NCBI GenBank assembly: GCA_037176705.1 | Contig: CM073886.1 | Span: 3,968,001-4,032,000 of the forward strand | Source: Molossus alvarezi | Lineage: Eukaryota; Chordata; Mammalia; Chiroptera; Molossidae | DNA: 64,000 bases | Reading direction: 5' to 3' | Part shown: piece by piece, positions 22,030-34,486 of the stretch | Numbering within the stretch: position 1 is the stretch's first letter | Layout: the number at the start of each line of letters is the position of its first letter | The notes under the pieces: model-generated | Database searches by the model: none | Told to the model about the DNA's origin: nothing | The model's input: only the letters and a program-made list of their open reading frames with translations | Program-made: the position numbers and the translations under genes

Positions 22030-24705
22030 TTAATTACTTTTTATTTTTCAATTACAGTTGACATATAATATTATATTACTTTCAGGTGTTTAGGCATTAT
22101 ATAACTTTCAAAGTGATCTTTCAGGTAAATCTTATATCCATCTGACACCATACATAGCTATTAGAATATTATTGATTATATTCCCTATGTTGTACCTTAC
22201 ATTCACATGACTATTCTGTAATACCAATTTGTACTTCTTAATTCTTTCAACTTTTTCAATCAACCCCAAACTTTCCTCCCATCTGACAAGCATCAAAATT
22301 TTCTCTGTACCTATGATATCTTTCTGTTTTTCTTGTTCATTTATTTTGATTTTTAGTTTTAATTGCTGAAAGATACATATTTATTGCCATTTTATTTTTT
22401 ATATTTTTTATCTTTTCTTTTTTCTTCTTCTTAAAGAAAACTCTCTAACATTTCTTGTAATACTGGTTTGGTGGTGATGAATTCCTTTAGATTTTTCTTG
22501 TTTGGGAAGCTTCTTTTCTGGCCTTCAATTCTAAATGATAGCTTTGCTGGGTAGGATAATCTTGATTATAGGTCATTGCTTTTCATTACTTTGAATATTT
22601 CTTGCCAGTCCCTTCTAGCCTGCAAAGTTTCTGTTGAGAAATCAACTGACAGTCTTATGGGAGCTCCCTTGTAGGTAACTAACTGCTTTTTTCTTGCAGC
22701 TTTTAAGAGTCTCTCTTTGTCTTTAACCTGTGTCATTTTAATTATGGTGTGTCTTAGTGTGGGCCTCTTAGGGTTCATCTTGTTTGGGACTCTCCGTGCT
22801 TCATGGACTTGTGTGACTTTTTCCTTCACCATGTTAGGAAGTTTTCCATCATTATTTTTTTTTATATAGGTTTTCAATTTCTTGCTCTCTCTTTTCTTTT
22901 TCTGGTACCCCTGTGATGCGAATGTTGGTGTGCTTGAAGTTGTCTCAGAGGCTCCTTACATTGTTTTTATTATTTTGTATTATTTTTGTTGTTCTGATTT
23001 TTTTTTGGCTTCCTTATATTTTAAATCTCCGATTTGATTCTCAGCTTTATTTACTTCACTATTGATTGCTGCAAATTATGCTTCATTTTTATTAGTGTAT
23101 TCTTCATTTCTGATTGATTATTGTTTATGGTTTCCATATCTTTTTTTATGCTGTTGGAGTTCTCACTAAGTTTATTAAGCATCCTTATGACCAGTATTTT
23201 GAATTCTTCATCTAATGGATTGCTTGTCTCCATTTAGATTAGTTCTTTCTCTGGGGTTTTGTTCTGTTCTTTCATTTCAGACATGTTTCTTAGTCTCCTC
23301 ACTTTTGCAGCCTTTCTGTGTTTGTATCTATGTATTAGGTAGAGTTGCTACATATCCTGGGCTTGGTTGAGTGACCTAATGTAGTAGGTGTCCTGTAGCA
23401 TCCAGTGGCACAACCTCCTCATTCACCTGTGCAGGGAACACAGGCTTTTTACAACTTCCTGTTGTGTTTGAGCCGTGATTGCTGTTGGCAAGTCAATGGA
23501 AGGGATTTATCTCTAGAAAGATTGACTATAGGGAGTGGCTGTGACCTACATGGAGGATCAGTTGTGCAAGAACCCACCCCACAGAGCAGGATGCACTTCA
23601 GTGGGGCTCTGGTGCCCATTAATTCAGCCCCTTGGGTATCACTTGTGGAGGTGCTTCAATATGGTCTGAAGCTGTCCATTGGATGAGCTGGCTCTGGGAC
23701 CTCCTGGGAGATGCAAGCAAAGGTCAGCCACTGCCTGTGTTCTGCCCAAGGCCATCTAGCATGAACTACAAAGTGATCTTCAGATGGCTACTAGTTGGGC
23801 TGGGCTGAGGTGCCCAGGGGAGGCCAAGCTGAAAACCAGGGCCCACTGCTCCTAGTGCCACTCCTGGGGCCACATAGCAAGAGGTACAGGGTCAGATGCT
23901 GTTTGTTTGAAAGATTTTAGGAAAGCCTGAAACAGGAGCCAAGATAGGACATTTTTGTGGAAAAGCCACTGCAATGGCATGGGTGGGCCTACAATTTGGG
24001 TGGAGCAGTTTCTCTGGAAATCACCCAGGGTGGAGTGAACAGTGATAGCAAGTTGTTGGAGACTCAAATATGGCATCTGCCTGCTGGCTCTGAGGCAGGA
24101 GAGCTCAGAAAAGGAACAATGGCCTCTGCCAGCACTTCTGTCTGGGAGAAGGCTGCCCTTCCAGCTCTGACCCTGAAGCCAGATAATTCAGTTCCTTTCC
24201 GTGTGTCCCTGGTACCTTTTGAGCTGCTACTCCAGCAATGGAGCTTAGACGGAGTGAATCAGAGTAATTAAGTCCCTGTGCAGGCCTTTTAGGAGGAACT
24301 GCATGGGACTTCCAAAGCCCTCCTCATTCAGCCACAATCCTTGCTGGTATTTACAGCCAGAAGTTATGAGGGTTTCTCCTCCTGACACTGGAACCCTGGG
24401 CTGGGCAGCCTGTGTGGGACTGGGACTCCTTACTCCTCAGGGTGGGGGGGTCCTCTGCAGTTAAGATAGTCCTCTTGATTTTTATCGGCAACATGTGGTA
24501 TTGGACCAGCACATTCTGCACTTCTGTCCCTCCTACCAGTCTCCATGTGTCTTCTTTATATCCTTAGTTGTAGGACTTCCATTTAGCCAGATTTTGGGAG
24601 TCCTGAATGATGGTTATTTTGCAGTTCAGTTGTAATTTTTATGTGGTTGTGGGAGGATGTGAGTATGGCATTTACCTATATCATCAACTTAGGAAATCCT
24701 AAATG
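22030..24705 (-). mobile_element. ORF1-only L1-type element (HAL1-like) copy A, 13-bp TSD
   Basis: This is 2676 bp bracketed by a perfect duplication actgtaaatattt at 22017-22029 and 24706-24718. In sense order (right to left) it has a ~1.4-kb G+C-rich 5'UTR, an ORF1 remnant (about 23310 to 22390), then directly a ~360-bp 3'UTR and an A-rich tail. No endonuclease or RT sequence is present. The structure is that of 'half-L1' (HAL1) elements. Its 3' tail lacks the polypyrimidine module seen in copies B and C. Confidence 0.88.
22390..23310 (-). pseudogene. ORF1 remnant of HAL1-like copy A
   Basis: It encodes METSNPLDEEFKILVIRMLN plus a coiled coil at 23051-23233, then at 22566-22877 'MVKEKVTQVHEARRVPNK', 'RLSVDFSTETLQARRDWQE'. 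These are the coiled-coil and C-terminal RNA-binding regions of L1 ORF1p. It is interrupted by stops and frameshifts. Confidence 0.85.
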
Positions 24706-24718
24706 ACTGTAAATATTT

Positions 24719-24951
24719 ATCACATATGATATCTTATACATTAACACACTCTATACATTCATTCACTCAGCACATACTTACTGATCATGTACTATGTACC
24801 AGACATTGGTGATACAAGGGAAAAATAAATAAATCCCTTTCCCTCATACAGCTTACATTCTATTCCTTTATTGTAGTATAAAAAGTTATTTGTAATTCAT
24901 CATTTTGCATATTGTTTGAAACTGACCTTATGATTTCCTTCTTATTTTCAG
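24719..24951. other. End of intron 3
   Basis: Short AT-rich, apparently single-copy stretch ending in the polypyrimidine tract and AG of exon 4. Confidence 0.6.
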
Positions 24952-25125
24952 TCCATTTGGCTGCTTCTGTTGGGAGCTTCCTCTATTTTGCCAGTTACTT
25001 TCCATTTAAATCCATTGCTCTTAACTATGGACAGATAACCCTCACCAACAAGGTGGCTGCCTGTCTCAGCTCAAATGTTGCATTAGCAATTGGAATTAAT
25101 CATCTGCTCAAGTTGGAAATGAAAG
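24952..25125 (+). CDS. ABCA3-like transporter, internal exon 4 (TMD1)
   Basis: This is 174 nt, phase 1 at both ends. Completing the codon left by the previous exon gives V-HLAASVGSFLYFASYFPF, then a segment ending NHLLKLEMK. The 'GSFLYFxSYFPF' helix and 'CLSSNVALAIG' match the same stretch of ABCA3-group proteins ('GGFLYFFTYIPY', 'CLLSNVAMAMG'). The acceptor is 'cttcttattttcag' and the donor is a consensus AAAG|GTAAGT at 25126. The exon begins only 233 bp beyond the end of an antisense ORF1-only retroelement. Confidence 0.93.
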
Positions 25126-26479
25126 GTAAGTGTTTGCCTTGAAATTTTTGCCTTTGCGCTTTGATTCCTAGAAAGGTAGAACAAGGCAGTGTGGGTGAGA
25201 TAGTGAGTGAGGAGGTAAGAAATGTAATAGAAATTATTTATTCCCAATTTTTTATTTATTATTAAAGGAAATTATGGGAACTATAAAAAAATCAGAAGTG
25301 TGAAAAATTAAAAGTCCCCATATCTTCACTATAAACCGCTAGTTATCCTCTCAAATATAATAATTTTAAACTTTCTAATCTAAAACTTGCTGTATTTATC
25401 TCAGGATATATAGTAGACCTCTTCCCACATAGACACACTCCATTTTTTTTCAATATCACATTGTGAAGAAGTACTATACTTAACTTGTTTTCTTAATGCA
25501 CAGTTAAATGGCTTTAAATTTTTTTGCTGTTACCCACAATAGTACACATATATTTACTCATACAATATGCATACTAGTATAAAAATTCCTAGGTGTAAAG
25601 TGCTAGCTTACAAGGTTCATCTATAACTTAATTTAATTGCTATTGCAGTAACCTTCAAAAAGAGGTTAATTTCTCCAATAACACATAAGTTTTTCTACAT
25701 CCTTTCCAATAATATACTACTCTAATTTTTAAAAGCAAATATAGTTTCATTTCCAATAACTAATTTTCCTCTAAACTCTGCACTACTGGGTTGGAGTAAA
25801 GAAATGTAAGTGTAAACCAAGTGATTTATTTATGTTCTGAATGAATCAGTCTATCAGACATCTCTTTTTCATGTGTATGGATGCAAATTTATGACTCTCA
25901 AATGGGGACGTCAAATCGATGTGGTGTCCTCTGGATCTTATGCTTCTGTGGTAGAGTACCTAGTCTCAAATGAAGTGTGATTATTTATGTATGGCCCATG
26001 TAGCACAATATACTGGTACTTGTTAGAAATGTGATCCTGGCTACCTTTTCTATCCAGGTCTCTACCACTCTCTGGCACTCTCTGAGACTCTGGTTCTCAC
26101 AAAGACTTAGAAAGTTCTGCAAGCTCTAACTTTTAAAACATGAGGATCCAGGAGCACTGCTTCAGGCCCATTTATCTAGCTGCCTAATTCTTCCAGTACC
26201 AATGCCACCAACACACAATGTTGGATATTTCTATATGATACCACCCAAATGATTCTCCAGGGTTTCTCTGAAATAGGAAAACCTAGGATCCATGTACCTG
26301 TTTTCTGCCCCTTTCACTCTATTCTTACTGGGGGGAGGGAAGAGTGGCTTTCCTCCTTGTCTTCTTTTCTAGAATGAACTTCCTTTCCAAAGTGACATTT
26401 GCATTGTTAGCTTCCCTTATTTAATGTAATCAAATTTGTCAGTCTTTTCCAAGAAATCCTTTCATACTCAGAGTCATAA
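25126..26479. other. Intron 4 left part, nothing recognised
   Basis: About 1.35 kb of AT-rich intron. I see no coding, RNA or clear repeat signature; old degraded repeats cannot be excluded by eye. Confidence 0.5.
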
Positions 26480-26697
26480 TTAAACTTATCTTTATTGTTG
26501 AATGTATTACAGATGTTCCTCCTTTTTCCCCTATGATCCCCTCCTCCCCCATCCCATCTTCTTCCTGCCTTTTCCCACACTGTTGTCTGTGTCCATTCGT
26601 CATGCATATATGTATTTAAGTTCTTTGGTTTATTTCTTCCCACCCCCAACCCCCTTCCTTTTGAGGTTTGTCAGTCTAACAACCAATTTGTACTTCT

Positions 26698-26935
26698 GTT
26701 TTTTTTTTAATCTTCACTCGAAGACATTTTTGCATTTATCTTCAAATAGAGCAGGAGGGGGAGGAGAGAGAGAGAGACATCGATGCAAGAGAGACACTGT
26801 GAGTGGTTGCCACCCACATGACCCCAACCAGGGCGGGGACAAACTGCAACCAAGGTATGCCCTTAGCAGAAACCAAACCCGGGACTCTCTGGTCTGTGGG
26901 CTGGCACTATAACCACTGAGCCAAACCAGCCAGAG
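26698..26935 (-). repeat. VES SINE, 3'-hairpin subfamily, antisense, 15-bp TSD
   Basis: It lies between ccaatttgtacttct (26683-26697) and ccaatttggacttct (26936-26950). The terminal stem in SINE sense is TCTTC-GAGT-GAAGA, a double change relative to the usual TCCTC..GAGGA that keeps the stem paired. Head and B box are clear. Confidence 0.93.
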
Positions 26936-27089
26936 CCAATTTGGACTTCTTAATCCCTTCACCTTTTTCACTCATTCCTACAATCCCCCTACCATCTGGC
27001 AACCAACAAAATGTTCTCTGTATCTATGAGAATGTTTCTGTTCTGCTTGCTCATTTTGTTTGTAGATTTCATTGTCAATAGATATGTAT

Positions 27090-28190
27090 TCATTGCCATT
27101 TTGTTTGTTCATATTTTTTATCTTCTCTTTCTTCAAGAAGACCCTTCAACATTTCAGATAATACTAGTTTGGTGGTGATAAACTCCTTTAGCTTTTTCTT
27201 GTCTGGGAAACTCTTTATATGTCCATTGATTCTAAATGATAGCTTTGCAGGATAGAGTAATCCTGGGTGTAGGTTACAGCTTTTCATTACTCTGAATATT
27301 TCTTGACACTCCCTTCTGGCCTGCAAAATTTCTTTTGAGAAATCGGCTGACAGTCTCATGGGAGCTCCCTTGTAGGTAACTAACTGCTTTTCTCTTGCTC
27401 CTTTTAAGATTCTCTTTGGCCTTGGCCGGTTTGGCTCAGTAGTTAGAGTGTCGGCCTGCCGACCAGGGAGTCCTGGGTTCAGTTCCCGCCAAAGGCACAT
27501 ACTTTTGTTGCGGTTTGTCCCCGGCCCCAGTTGGGGTCGTGTGGGTAGCAACCACTCTATCCACATCAATGTTTCTCTCTCTCTTCCTCCCTCTCTCCTT
27601 CCCGCTCTATCTGAAGATAAATGCAAAAATGTCCTCAGGTGAGGATAAAAAATAATAATAATAAGATTCTCTCTTTGTCTTGAACCTTTTGCATTTTGAT
27701 TATGATGTGTCTTGGTGTGGGCCTCTTTGGGTTTATTTTGTTTGGGACTCTGTTTTCTGTTTCAAATAGGTTTTCAATTCTTTGTTCTCTCTCTTCGTCT
27801 TCTGGCACCCCATGATGCGAACATTGGTATACTTGAAGTTATCACAGAGGTTCCTTACACTTTCCTCATTTTTTTGGGATTCTTATTCCTTTTTGCTGTT
27901 CTGATTGGGTGATTTTGCTCCTTATATTCCAAATTGATGGTTTGCTTCTTGGCTTTACCTACTTTACTATTGAATCTCTGTAAATTATTCTTTATTTCAA
28001 TTAGTGCCTCTTTCATTTCTGACTGGTCCTTTTTTATGCTCTTGAGGCCCTCACTAAGTTCATTGAGCATCCTTATAAACAGTGTTTTGAACTCTGCATC
28101 TGTGAGATTGCTTATCTCCATTTTGTTTAGTCCTTTTCCTGGAGTTTTGTTCTGTTCTTTCATTTGGTACATGTTTCTTTGTCTCCTCAT
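27090..28190 (-). pseudogene. ORF1 of HAL1-like copy B, interrupted by a SINE
   Basis: The N-terminal part at 27855-28190 is open for 111 codons (MRRQRNMYQMKEQNKTPG, KDQSEMKEALIEIKNNLQ coiled coil). The C-terminal part is at 27090-27415 (RLSADFSKEILQARRECQE, YPAKLSFRINGHIKSFPDKK) and runs to a stop after 'EREDKKYEQTKWQ'. Between them are a SINE and a deletion of roughly 55 bp relative to copy C. The protein is the L1 ORF1p type. Confidence 0.85.
27418..27662 (+). repeat. VES SINE, 3'-hairpin subfamily, in HAL1-like ORF1
   Basis: The head is 'ggccttggccggtttggctcagtagttagag' and the end 'tcctcaggtgaggataaaaaat' is a perfect 5-bp stem. Flanks aagattctcttt (27406) and aagattctctctttg (27663) form an imperfect TSD. 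It inserted opposite to the element's sense. Confidence 0.92.
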
Positions 28191-29639
28191 TTTGGCTGCT
28201 ACCCTGTGTTTGTTTGTATTAGGTACAGTTGCTATGTCTCCTGGGCTTCCTAGGGTGGCTTATTGTTGTAGGTGTCCTGTAGGGTCGAGTGGCACAGCCT
28301 CCCTGAGCACCCCAGTTGGCCCCTCGAGGTGCACCCTTAGTGTGGACTGTACACCCTTCTGTTGTAATTGAGTCTTGACTGCTGTTGGCACATCAATGGG
28401 AGGGTTTTACTCAGGCTTATCAGCTGCAAGGACTGGCTGTGCCCACTGACCACTGGCCTCTGACTACCTTGGAGGATCAGCTGTGCAGGGGCCCACCACA
28501 CAGAGCAAGACTTACTTCGGCAGGGTTCTGGTACCAAGTCCATTCCTTGAGTGTGTCATTTGTGGAGGTAATTGGGTGGTGGTGCTTCACAGTGTTCTGA
28601 AGCTGTCCCCTGGGTGTGCTGGCTCTGGGGCAAGATCAGCTACTGCCTGTGTTCAACCCAAGGCCACCAGGCATAAGCTACAAAGTGATGCGCCAATGGC
28701 TGCTTCTTGTGCTGGGCTTGGAAGTACCCAGGCAAAGCCAAGTTGTGAAACAAGGCTGGCTGCTTCTAGTGCCAGGCCTGGGCCCACTTAATGAGAGGTA
28801 TGGGGAGTACTGAGACCAGATGCTGCTTGTTTGAGAGAATTTAGGAAACTGAAGCAGGATCTAATCCTATGACTACCTTGGATGATCAGCTGTGCAGGGG
28901 CCCACACAGCCCTTGGAAACAACTTGGGTGGGCCCGAAAGCTGGATAAGGCAGGACCTCAGAGAATCACCAGGGCAAGGCAAATAGTGTGAGCCAGGTTG
29001 CTGGAGTCCAAGATATTGCTGCTGTCTGCTGCCCCAGGGAAGGGCTCACCAAAGGAACGTCAGCCTCCGCCTGCACGTTTGTCCAGGAAAAAGCTACCTC
29101 TCTAGCCCTCACCCCAATGCCAAACAACTCAGTTATTCCCCGTATGTCTCCGGTGCCTTTCGAGCTGCCTCTCCTACTCTGGAACTCAGAGGGAGCAAGT
29201 CTGTGCATGGGCCCTTTAAAAGGAGCTTCCTGGGACTTCAGCAGCCTCATCCTCCCTCAGCCTCAGTTCCTGCTGGTTTTACATCCAGAAGTTATAGGGA
29301 CTTCTCTTCCTGGCAGTGGAGCCCTGGGCTAGGGTCTGGGGGTGGACGGGGACCCCTCACTCCATAGGGAGGACATTCACAGCTGAGGTGTCCCCCTGAT
29401 TTTTATCCATCACATGTGGGTGTGGGCCCAGCCCCTCCGCCTCCACCCTCCTACCAGTCTCCATGTGGGCTCTTCTTCAATTTCGTAGTTGTAGGACTCC
29501 CATTCAGCTTGATGTCAGGTGGTTTTGAATGATGGTTCTGTATTTTCGTTATAATTTTGATGTGGTTGTGGGAGAAGGCGAAACCACGTTTACCTATGCC
29601 ACCATCTTGACCAGAAGTCCTACATTTTATATATATTTA

Positions 29640-29872
29640 ATTTTACATTTGGGTTTTTAATAAGCATAGAGTTAATACTTCTGTTTATTTTGAGCTAAGA
29701 ACTTATAACTATTTATTTTCAATATGAAAATGGAGCTATTACAATCATTTATTGGGTAATTTGTTTTCTATTGGTTTCTAATTCCACCTTTGCTTTATAT
29801 CAAGTTTCCATACATGCATTGATGTGTTTCTGGTGATCTTTTCTATTTGATTGACCCTTTCAGTCTATTTGT

Positions 29873-29914
<42 letters not shown>

Positions 29915-30120
29915 GTACCACAATGTTTTGACCCATTATTGCTTTACAACAAGTGTGAATATCCATTGGTTTTGTACCTATAACTTGTTCTTTAGTTACT
30001 CTTGTCACTTTACTCTCCCCTTCAATTTTAGATTAGTTTGTCAAATCCTATGAAAAATCTTGTTAGGATTTAGTGCAAATTTTGTTGCACTTACTTATGG
30101 ATAAGGAGGACTAAACAAAA
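29640..30120 (-). repeat. Old L1 fragment, antisense, with (GT)n
   Basis: From about 29780 it matches L1 RT sequence in reverse ('tagtaccacaatgttttgac', 'agtttgtcaaatcctatgaaaaatcttg'). A (GT)n tract of about 18 units sits at 29873-29911. It is heavily decayed; the left boundary is uncertain. Confidence 0.55.
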
Positions 30121-31177
30121 ATCTACTTTCAATGAGTAGTCAGTTAGAAGAATATACATATGATTTTATGCATACTTGCACTAGTTTTAATTTATACATG
30201 AAGAATTAAAAATTCACTAGAATTTATCTGGGTATGGGATTTTCATAGGCTTACTCTGCAATTGGAAATACATTTTTAGTTTTCAAATTGAGTTATTGTT
30301 ATCAGGTTATTTTATTTTATTATTTAGTTATTGTTTATTTTCTATATTGCTTATTTTCTCTTTCAGGAACTCCTATTGTGCTTGGGTATAGAATTTCTCA
30401 AGTTATGGTAGGCTTTCTGAAATTTATATTCTACCTTTATTGTTTTTTCTGTGGTTTCTAATTTGCTGTTCCTGCCTCAAAATGGCTTTCATTTTGAAAA
30501 TCATAGCTTTCTCAAAAACACATGTTTATGGATATTCTTCTGATGGTGCTGGTCTATGGGAAAGGGGAGGACTCATGTTGAAGAAAGGACAAGTTACATA
30601 GGCCATTGTCATCTGTATATCTTGCTCTTTGAATTAGGAGATAACTACAATCCCTCACACCTTTTCAGATGTGCTACACTCTGTCTGGAAATAGAGGAAT
30701 TAGAAGAATAAAATATTACTTGTCCTCTTTAGGTGACTTCCTTTTTCCTTTTTCATCACAATGATATCTAAGCAAAAATTGTCTTTCTCTTTACTTGGTA
30801 GTCAGCATCCATCTCTAGTACTATTGAATGTTTTTCCAAATTTGTATATCCTGATGGTTGTTTCAGTGGGAATTTAGCATGAGGGATGTAGAAAGGAGAA
30901 GGATGGGATCTAGTAGATCTGTTTTTTTCTTGACATTTTTGTTATTGTTAATTTTTTTAGTTGTTGACATTGTCCAAGTCATTTCTATTTTTTATAGATT
31001 TTGAATTGCGGAGGGAAGAAATCAATGTTATTATATATCCTATTTTTATTTTTAGATGACCTACATACTAAGGGTATCAAAATATAAATATAAATAATTC
31101 ACAGTGGCAAAATTTTTTTCTTTAGTGTTTTAATCACAGAGCTCTTATCTATGGTAAATATCTTCTTTTCATTTCAG
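30121..31177. other. Intron 4 right part, unassigned
   Basis: AT-rich intron. A splice-like segment at 30367-30407 (CAG...ATG|GTAGG) is out of frame for the gene and resembles old L1 5'UTR sequence. Otherwise nothing is recognised. Confidence 0.5.
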
Positions 31178-31359
31178 AAATTGGTCTTAGGTGGAATAAC
31201 CTTTGGACACCAGCCAACCTTGAGGATAACCTCATAATGGGCTATATGATGGGAATGCTTTTACTTGATGCTTTCTTGTATGGCCTTGTGACCTGGTATG
31301 TAGAAACTGTTTTTCCGGGACAGTATGGTGTGGCCCAACCATGGCACTTTTTTCTTATG
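31178..31359 (+). CDS. ABCA3-like transporter, internal exon 5 (TMD1, last helices)
   Basis: This is 182 nt, entering in phase 1 and leaving in phase 0. It reads (E)IGLRWNNLWTPANLEDN, then the diagnostic 'GMLLLDAFLYGLVTWYVE' and 'VFPGQYGVAQPWHFFLM'. The 'LLLD..LYGLVTWYxExVFPGQxGxPQPW' signature is one of the most conserved features of the ABCA3 group and marks the end of the first transmembrane domain. The acceptor is 'tcttttcatttcag' and the donor is a consensus ATG|GTAAGT at 31360. Of the six exons, this one identifies the family most securely. Confidence 0.95.
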
Positions 31360-32094
31360 GTAAGTTCTAATGCTGCTGTTATTGTGAAAGGTCATAGTTC
31401 TCATTTCATAAAATCATATCAAAAGGGCAGGAATAGAATCTGTATACCAGCCATACTGAAATGCTAACCATTTCATGACACACCTTGAAGCTTTATACAT
31501 ATGCAGAGGCCCAAGTCTATGGATAAGACACTGAAACCCCATGCAATAAAAATTATGAGTACTAAAACCCTTCTTCAGTCAAGCGGTACACATTGAATTT
31601 GATTGTAGAATACAGAAACCTAAAAGTCTTTGCCAAAGTTATTCCCAACTAAATTAATATGGGACAGTTTCTTAGATCTTAGTGAGAAGAGCATTAAGTA
31701 TTTCCTATGTCTTTGTTCTCACCACCTGCTTCTTTTCAACTGCTAGACCAATGTACTTAGAGTAAGAGAACATCTGCATTTTGCCCTCCATGCCCCCTGC
31801 CATTACTGGATAATGGTACAAAGAAGTACTGTGACCAAGAGTAATAAGAGCATTGCCTGTGACATCATTTTTTGGTAATTCCATATGTTCTTACTTGAAC
31901 ACTAGCATTTTAAAAGAGTTTTGACTTCTAAATCCTAGAAATTCAAATCATACATAAAAAATTTGCTGCAAAATATAATCCCTGAAAGTGTGTTATAACT
32001 TTCTTCATCTCACAAAATAAATCAAGCCAAATTGTTGACTTATTTCCGTTTTTCACATTTCAGTTGTAATTCAGATGGAATTAATATAATTTAG
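31360..32094. other. Intron 5 left part, unassigned
   Basis: After the donor of exon 5 about 700 bp of single-copy-looking intron. No element recognised. Confidence 0.5.
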
Positions 32095-32914
32095 GGGGGA
32101 ATTCATATAACTTAAAATTAACCATTTTAAAGCAGACAGTGCAGTGGCATTTGGCACGTTTACAATGTGCACATATCTAGTTTCAGAATATTTTCATCAC
32201 CCAAAGATAAAACCCAGTATCAGTTAAGAAGTCACATCTTACTTTTTCCTGTCCTAAACCCCTAACAACCACTAATCAATCAACTTTCTTTTTATATGTA
32301 TTTACCTGTTCAGAATTTTTCATATAAATAAAACATACTATATGTGACCATTTGTGTCTGGTGTCTTTCACTGAGCCTAATGTTTTTGAAGTTTATCCAT
32401 GTTATGGTATGTATCAGTACTTTATTCTTTAAGATTACTGAATAATATTCCATTGTATATATATAAAACAACTCCTTTACCTATTCATCTGTAGTTGAAC
32501 ATATAGGACATCTTTTGGCTATTTGAATAGCTCTGTTATATAAATATCTCAGTACAAGTATTTGTTTGAATACTTGTTTCAATTCTTTTGGGAATATACC
32601 TAGGAGTAGAATTGCTGGTTCATATAGTAATTCTGTTTCATCTTTTCAGGAACCATGAAACTGTTTTCCACAGTGGCTGCATCATCTTACATTCCTACAA
32701 GCAACATACCAGGGTTCCAATTTCTACACATCCTCACAAACACTTGTTATTCTCTCTCTTTCTTTTATTATAGCCATTCTTATGGCTATAAAGTGGTATC
32801 TTATGGTTTTGATAGGCATTTCTCTAATAACTAATGATACTGAGATCTTTTATACTTATTGGCCATATGTAAATTTCTTTAGAGAAATGCCTATTCTTCC
32901 TGGGCTCACTTTTC

Positions 32915-32976
32915 TTTTTTTTTTTTTTTTTGGTCCATGGGCTGATGCTGTAACCATGGACCCAAACCAGCCAGGG
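32915..32976 (-). repeat. Very short SINE: tRNA-like head plus A-tail
   Basis: In SINE sense: 'ccctggctggtttgggtcc', about 40 further bases of tRNA-like sequence ending 'cccatggacc', then directly about 18 A. The core, pyrimidine tract and hairpin of a normal VES are absent. No clear TSD was seen. Confidence 0.7.
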
Positions 32977-34486
32977 ACTGTGCCCATTTTTTAAATTAGT
33001 TGTTTGTCTTTTTATATATTCTGGTCACTAGACGCTTATCAGATATATGGTTTATAAATATTTTCTTCCATTCTTTAGGCTGTTTTTTTTTTTCATTCTT
33101 TTGATAGTGTCCTTTCATGTACATTTTTTTTTTACGTTTATTGAATTTAATTAATCAAATTTTCTTTTGTGAACTTGGTATTATATCTAAAGAGCCATTG
33201 TCAAATCCAAGGTTTACCCATATGTTTTCTCCTAACAATTTGGTGGTTTGGTATCTTACATTTATATCCTAGATCAATTTAGAGTAAATTTTTATACAGT
33301 GTGAGGTAGGGATCCAATTCCATTAATTTGCATGTGAATATCTGGTTGTCCCAGTACCACTCTGAAAAAAATTAATCTTTCTCCATTGAATGGTCTTAGC
33401 ACCCTTGATGAAAATCAGTTGGCCACAGATGTATGGGTTAATTTCTAAACCCACAATTTTATTCCATTGGCCTATATATCTATACTTAAACCAGTACTAC
33501 ATTGTTTTGATTAGTTTTATAATAGGTTTTGAAATCTAAAAGTGTGAGTTCTCCAACTTTACTCTTCTTTTTCAAGATTATTTTGACTATTAGAGGGCCC
33601 TTGCATTTCCATATGAACTTGAGGATCTGCTTATTTCTGAAAAAATGGCCACTGCAATTTTTATAAAGATTAGACTGAGTCTGTTGATTCCTTTATATAT
33701 TATTGCCATATGAAAATATTATCTTTCAGTCCATGAACTTTCTATTTATATGTTTCTTTTAATTCTTTAAGCAAGGTTTTATAGTTTTTAGTGCTTGTTT
33801 TATTTCTTTGGTTAACTTGATTCCTATTTTACTCATTTGGATGCTATTATAAATGAAATTGTTAATTTTCTTTTTGGATTGTTTGTTGCTGGTATATAAA
33901 AACACAATTGGTTTTTGCCTGTTAATCTCATACCCTGTATCTTTGCCAAATTTGTTTATTAGCTCTGGTAGTATGTGTATGGAGGATTCTTTGGGCTTTT
34001 TCTTTATGTAGAAATATATGTATCATATCATCTTTAAATATAGTTTTACTTCTTTCCAATTTGGATGCCTTTTATTTCTTTTTTGTTTTGTTTTGTGTTT
34101 TGCCTCATTGCTCTGGCTAAAAGCACCAGTGCAGTGGTGAATAGCAGAAATGAAATCAAGCATCCTTGTCTTGTTTCTGATTTTAAAGGAAAAGATTTCA
34201 GTCTTTCACTATTGAGTATGATGTTAACTGTGGATTTTTCACATATGCCCTTTGTCATTTTGAGAACATTCTCTTCTATTTCTAGTTTTCTGTGTGTTTT
34301 TAATCATGAAACACATTGTCAAATGCTTTATTTGAATCAATTGAAATGATTATGTAATTTATCCCATTTGTTCTATTAATGTAATATATTGCATTGATGT
34401 ATTTTTATATGTTGAACCACCACTGCATTCCTGGAATAATTCCCACTTGATCATGACGCATAAACCTTTGTTGTTGTTGTTGTTGT

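Larger units (their letters stand above)
26480..29621 (-). mobile_element. ORF1-only L1-type element (HAL1-like) copy B with two SINEs inside
   Basis: In sense order it starts at the right with 'aggacttctggtcaagatggtggcataggtaaacgtgg'-type sequence. A 1.4-kb 5'UTR follows (to about 28200), then ORF1 (28190-27090 with a SINE inside), then a 3'UTR with a polypyrimidine module (26500-26680 in antisense). There is no ORF2 between ORF1 and the 3'UTR. SINEs at 26698 and 27418 have their own TSDs. No convincing TSD for the element itself was found. Confidence 0.85.

Noticed and set aside
23405..24271. Several open frames on + strand
   Set aside because: They lie in the G+C-rich 5'UTR of an antisense HAL1-like element; similar chance frames occur in copies B and C.
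30367..30407. Possible extra ABCA exon (CAG...ATG|GTAGG)
   Set aside because: Its 41 nt do not fit between phase-1 exons 4 and 5, the translation matches nothing in the family, and the sequence resembles old L1 5'UTR.
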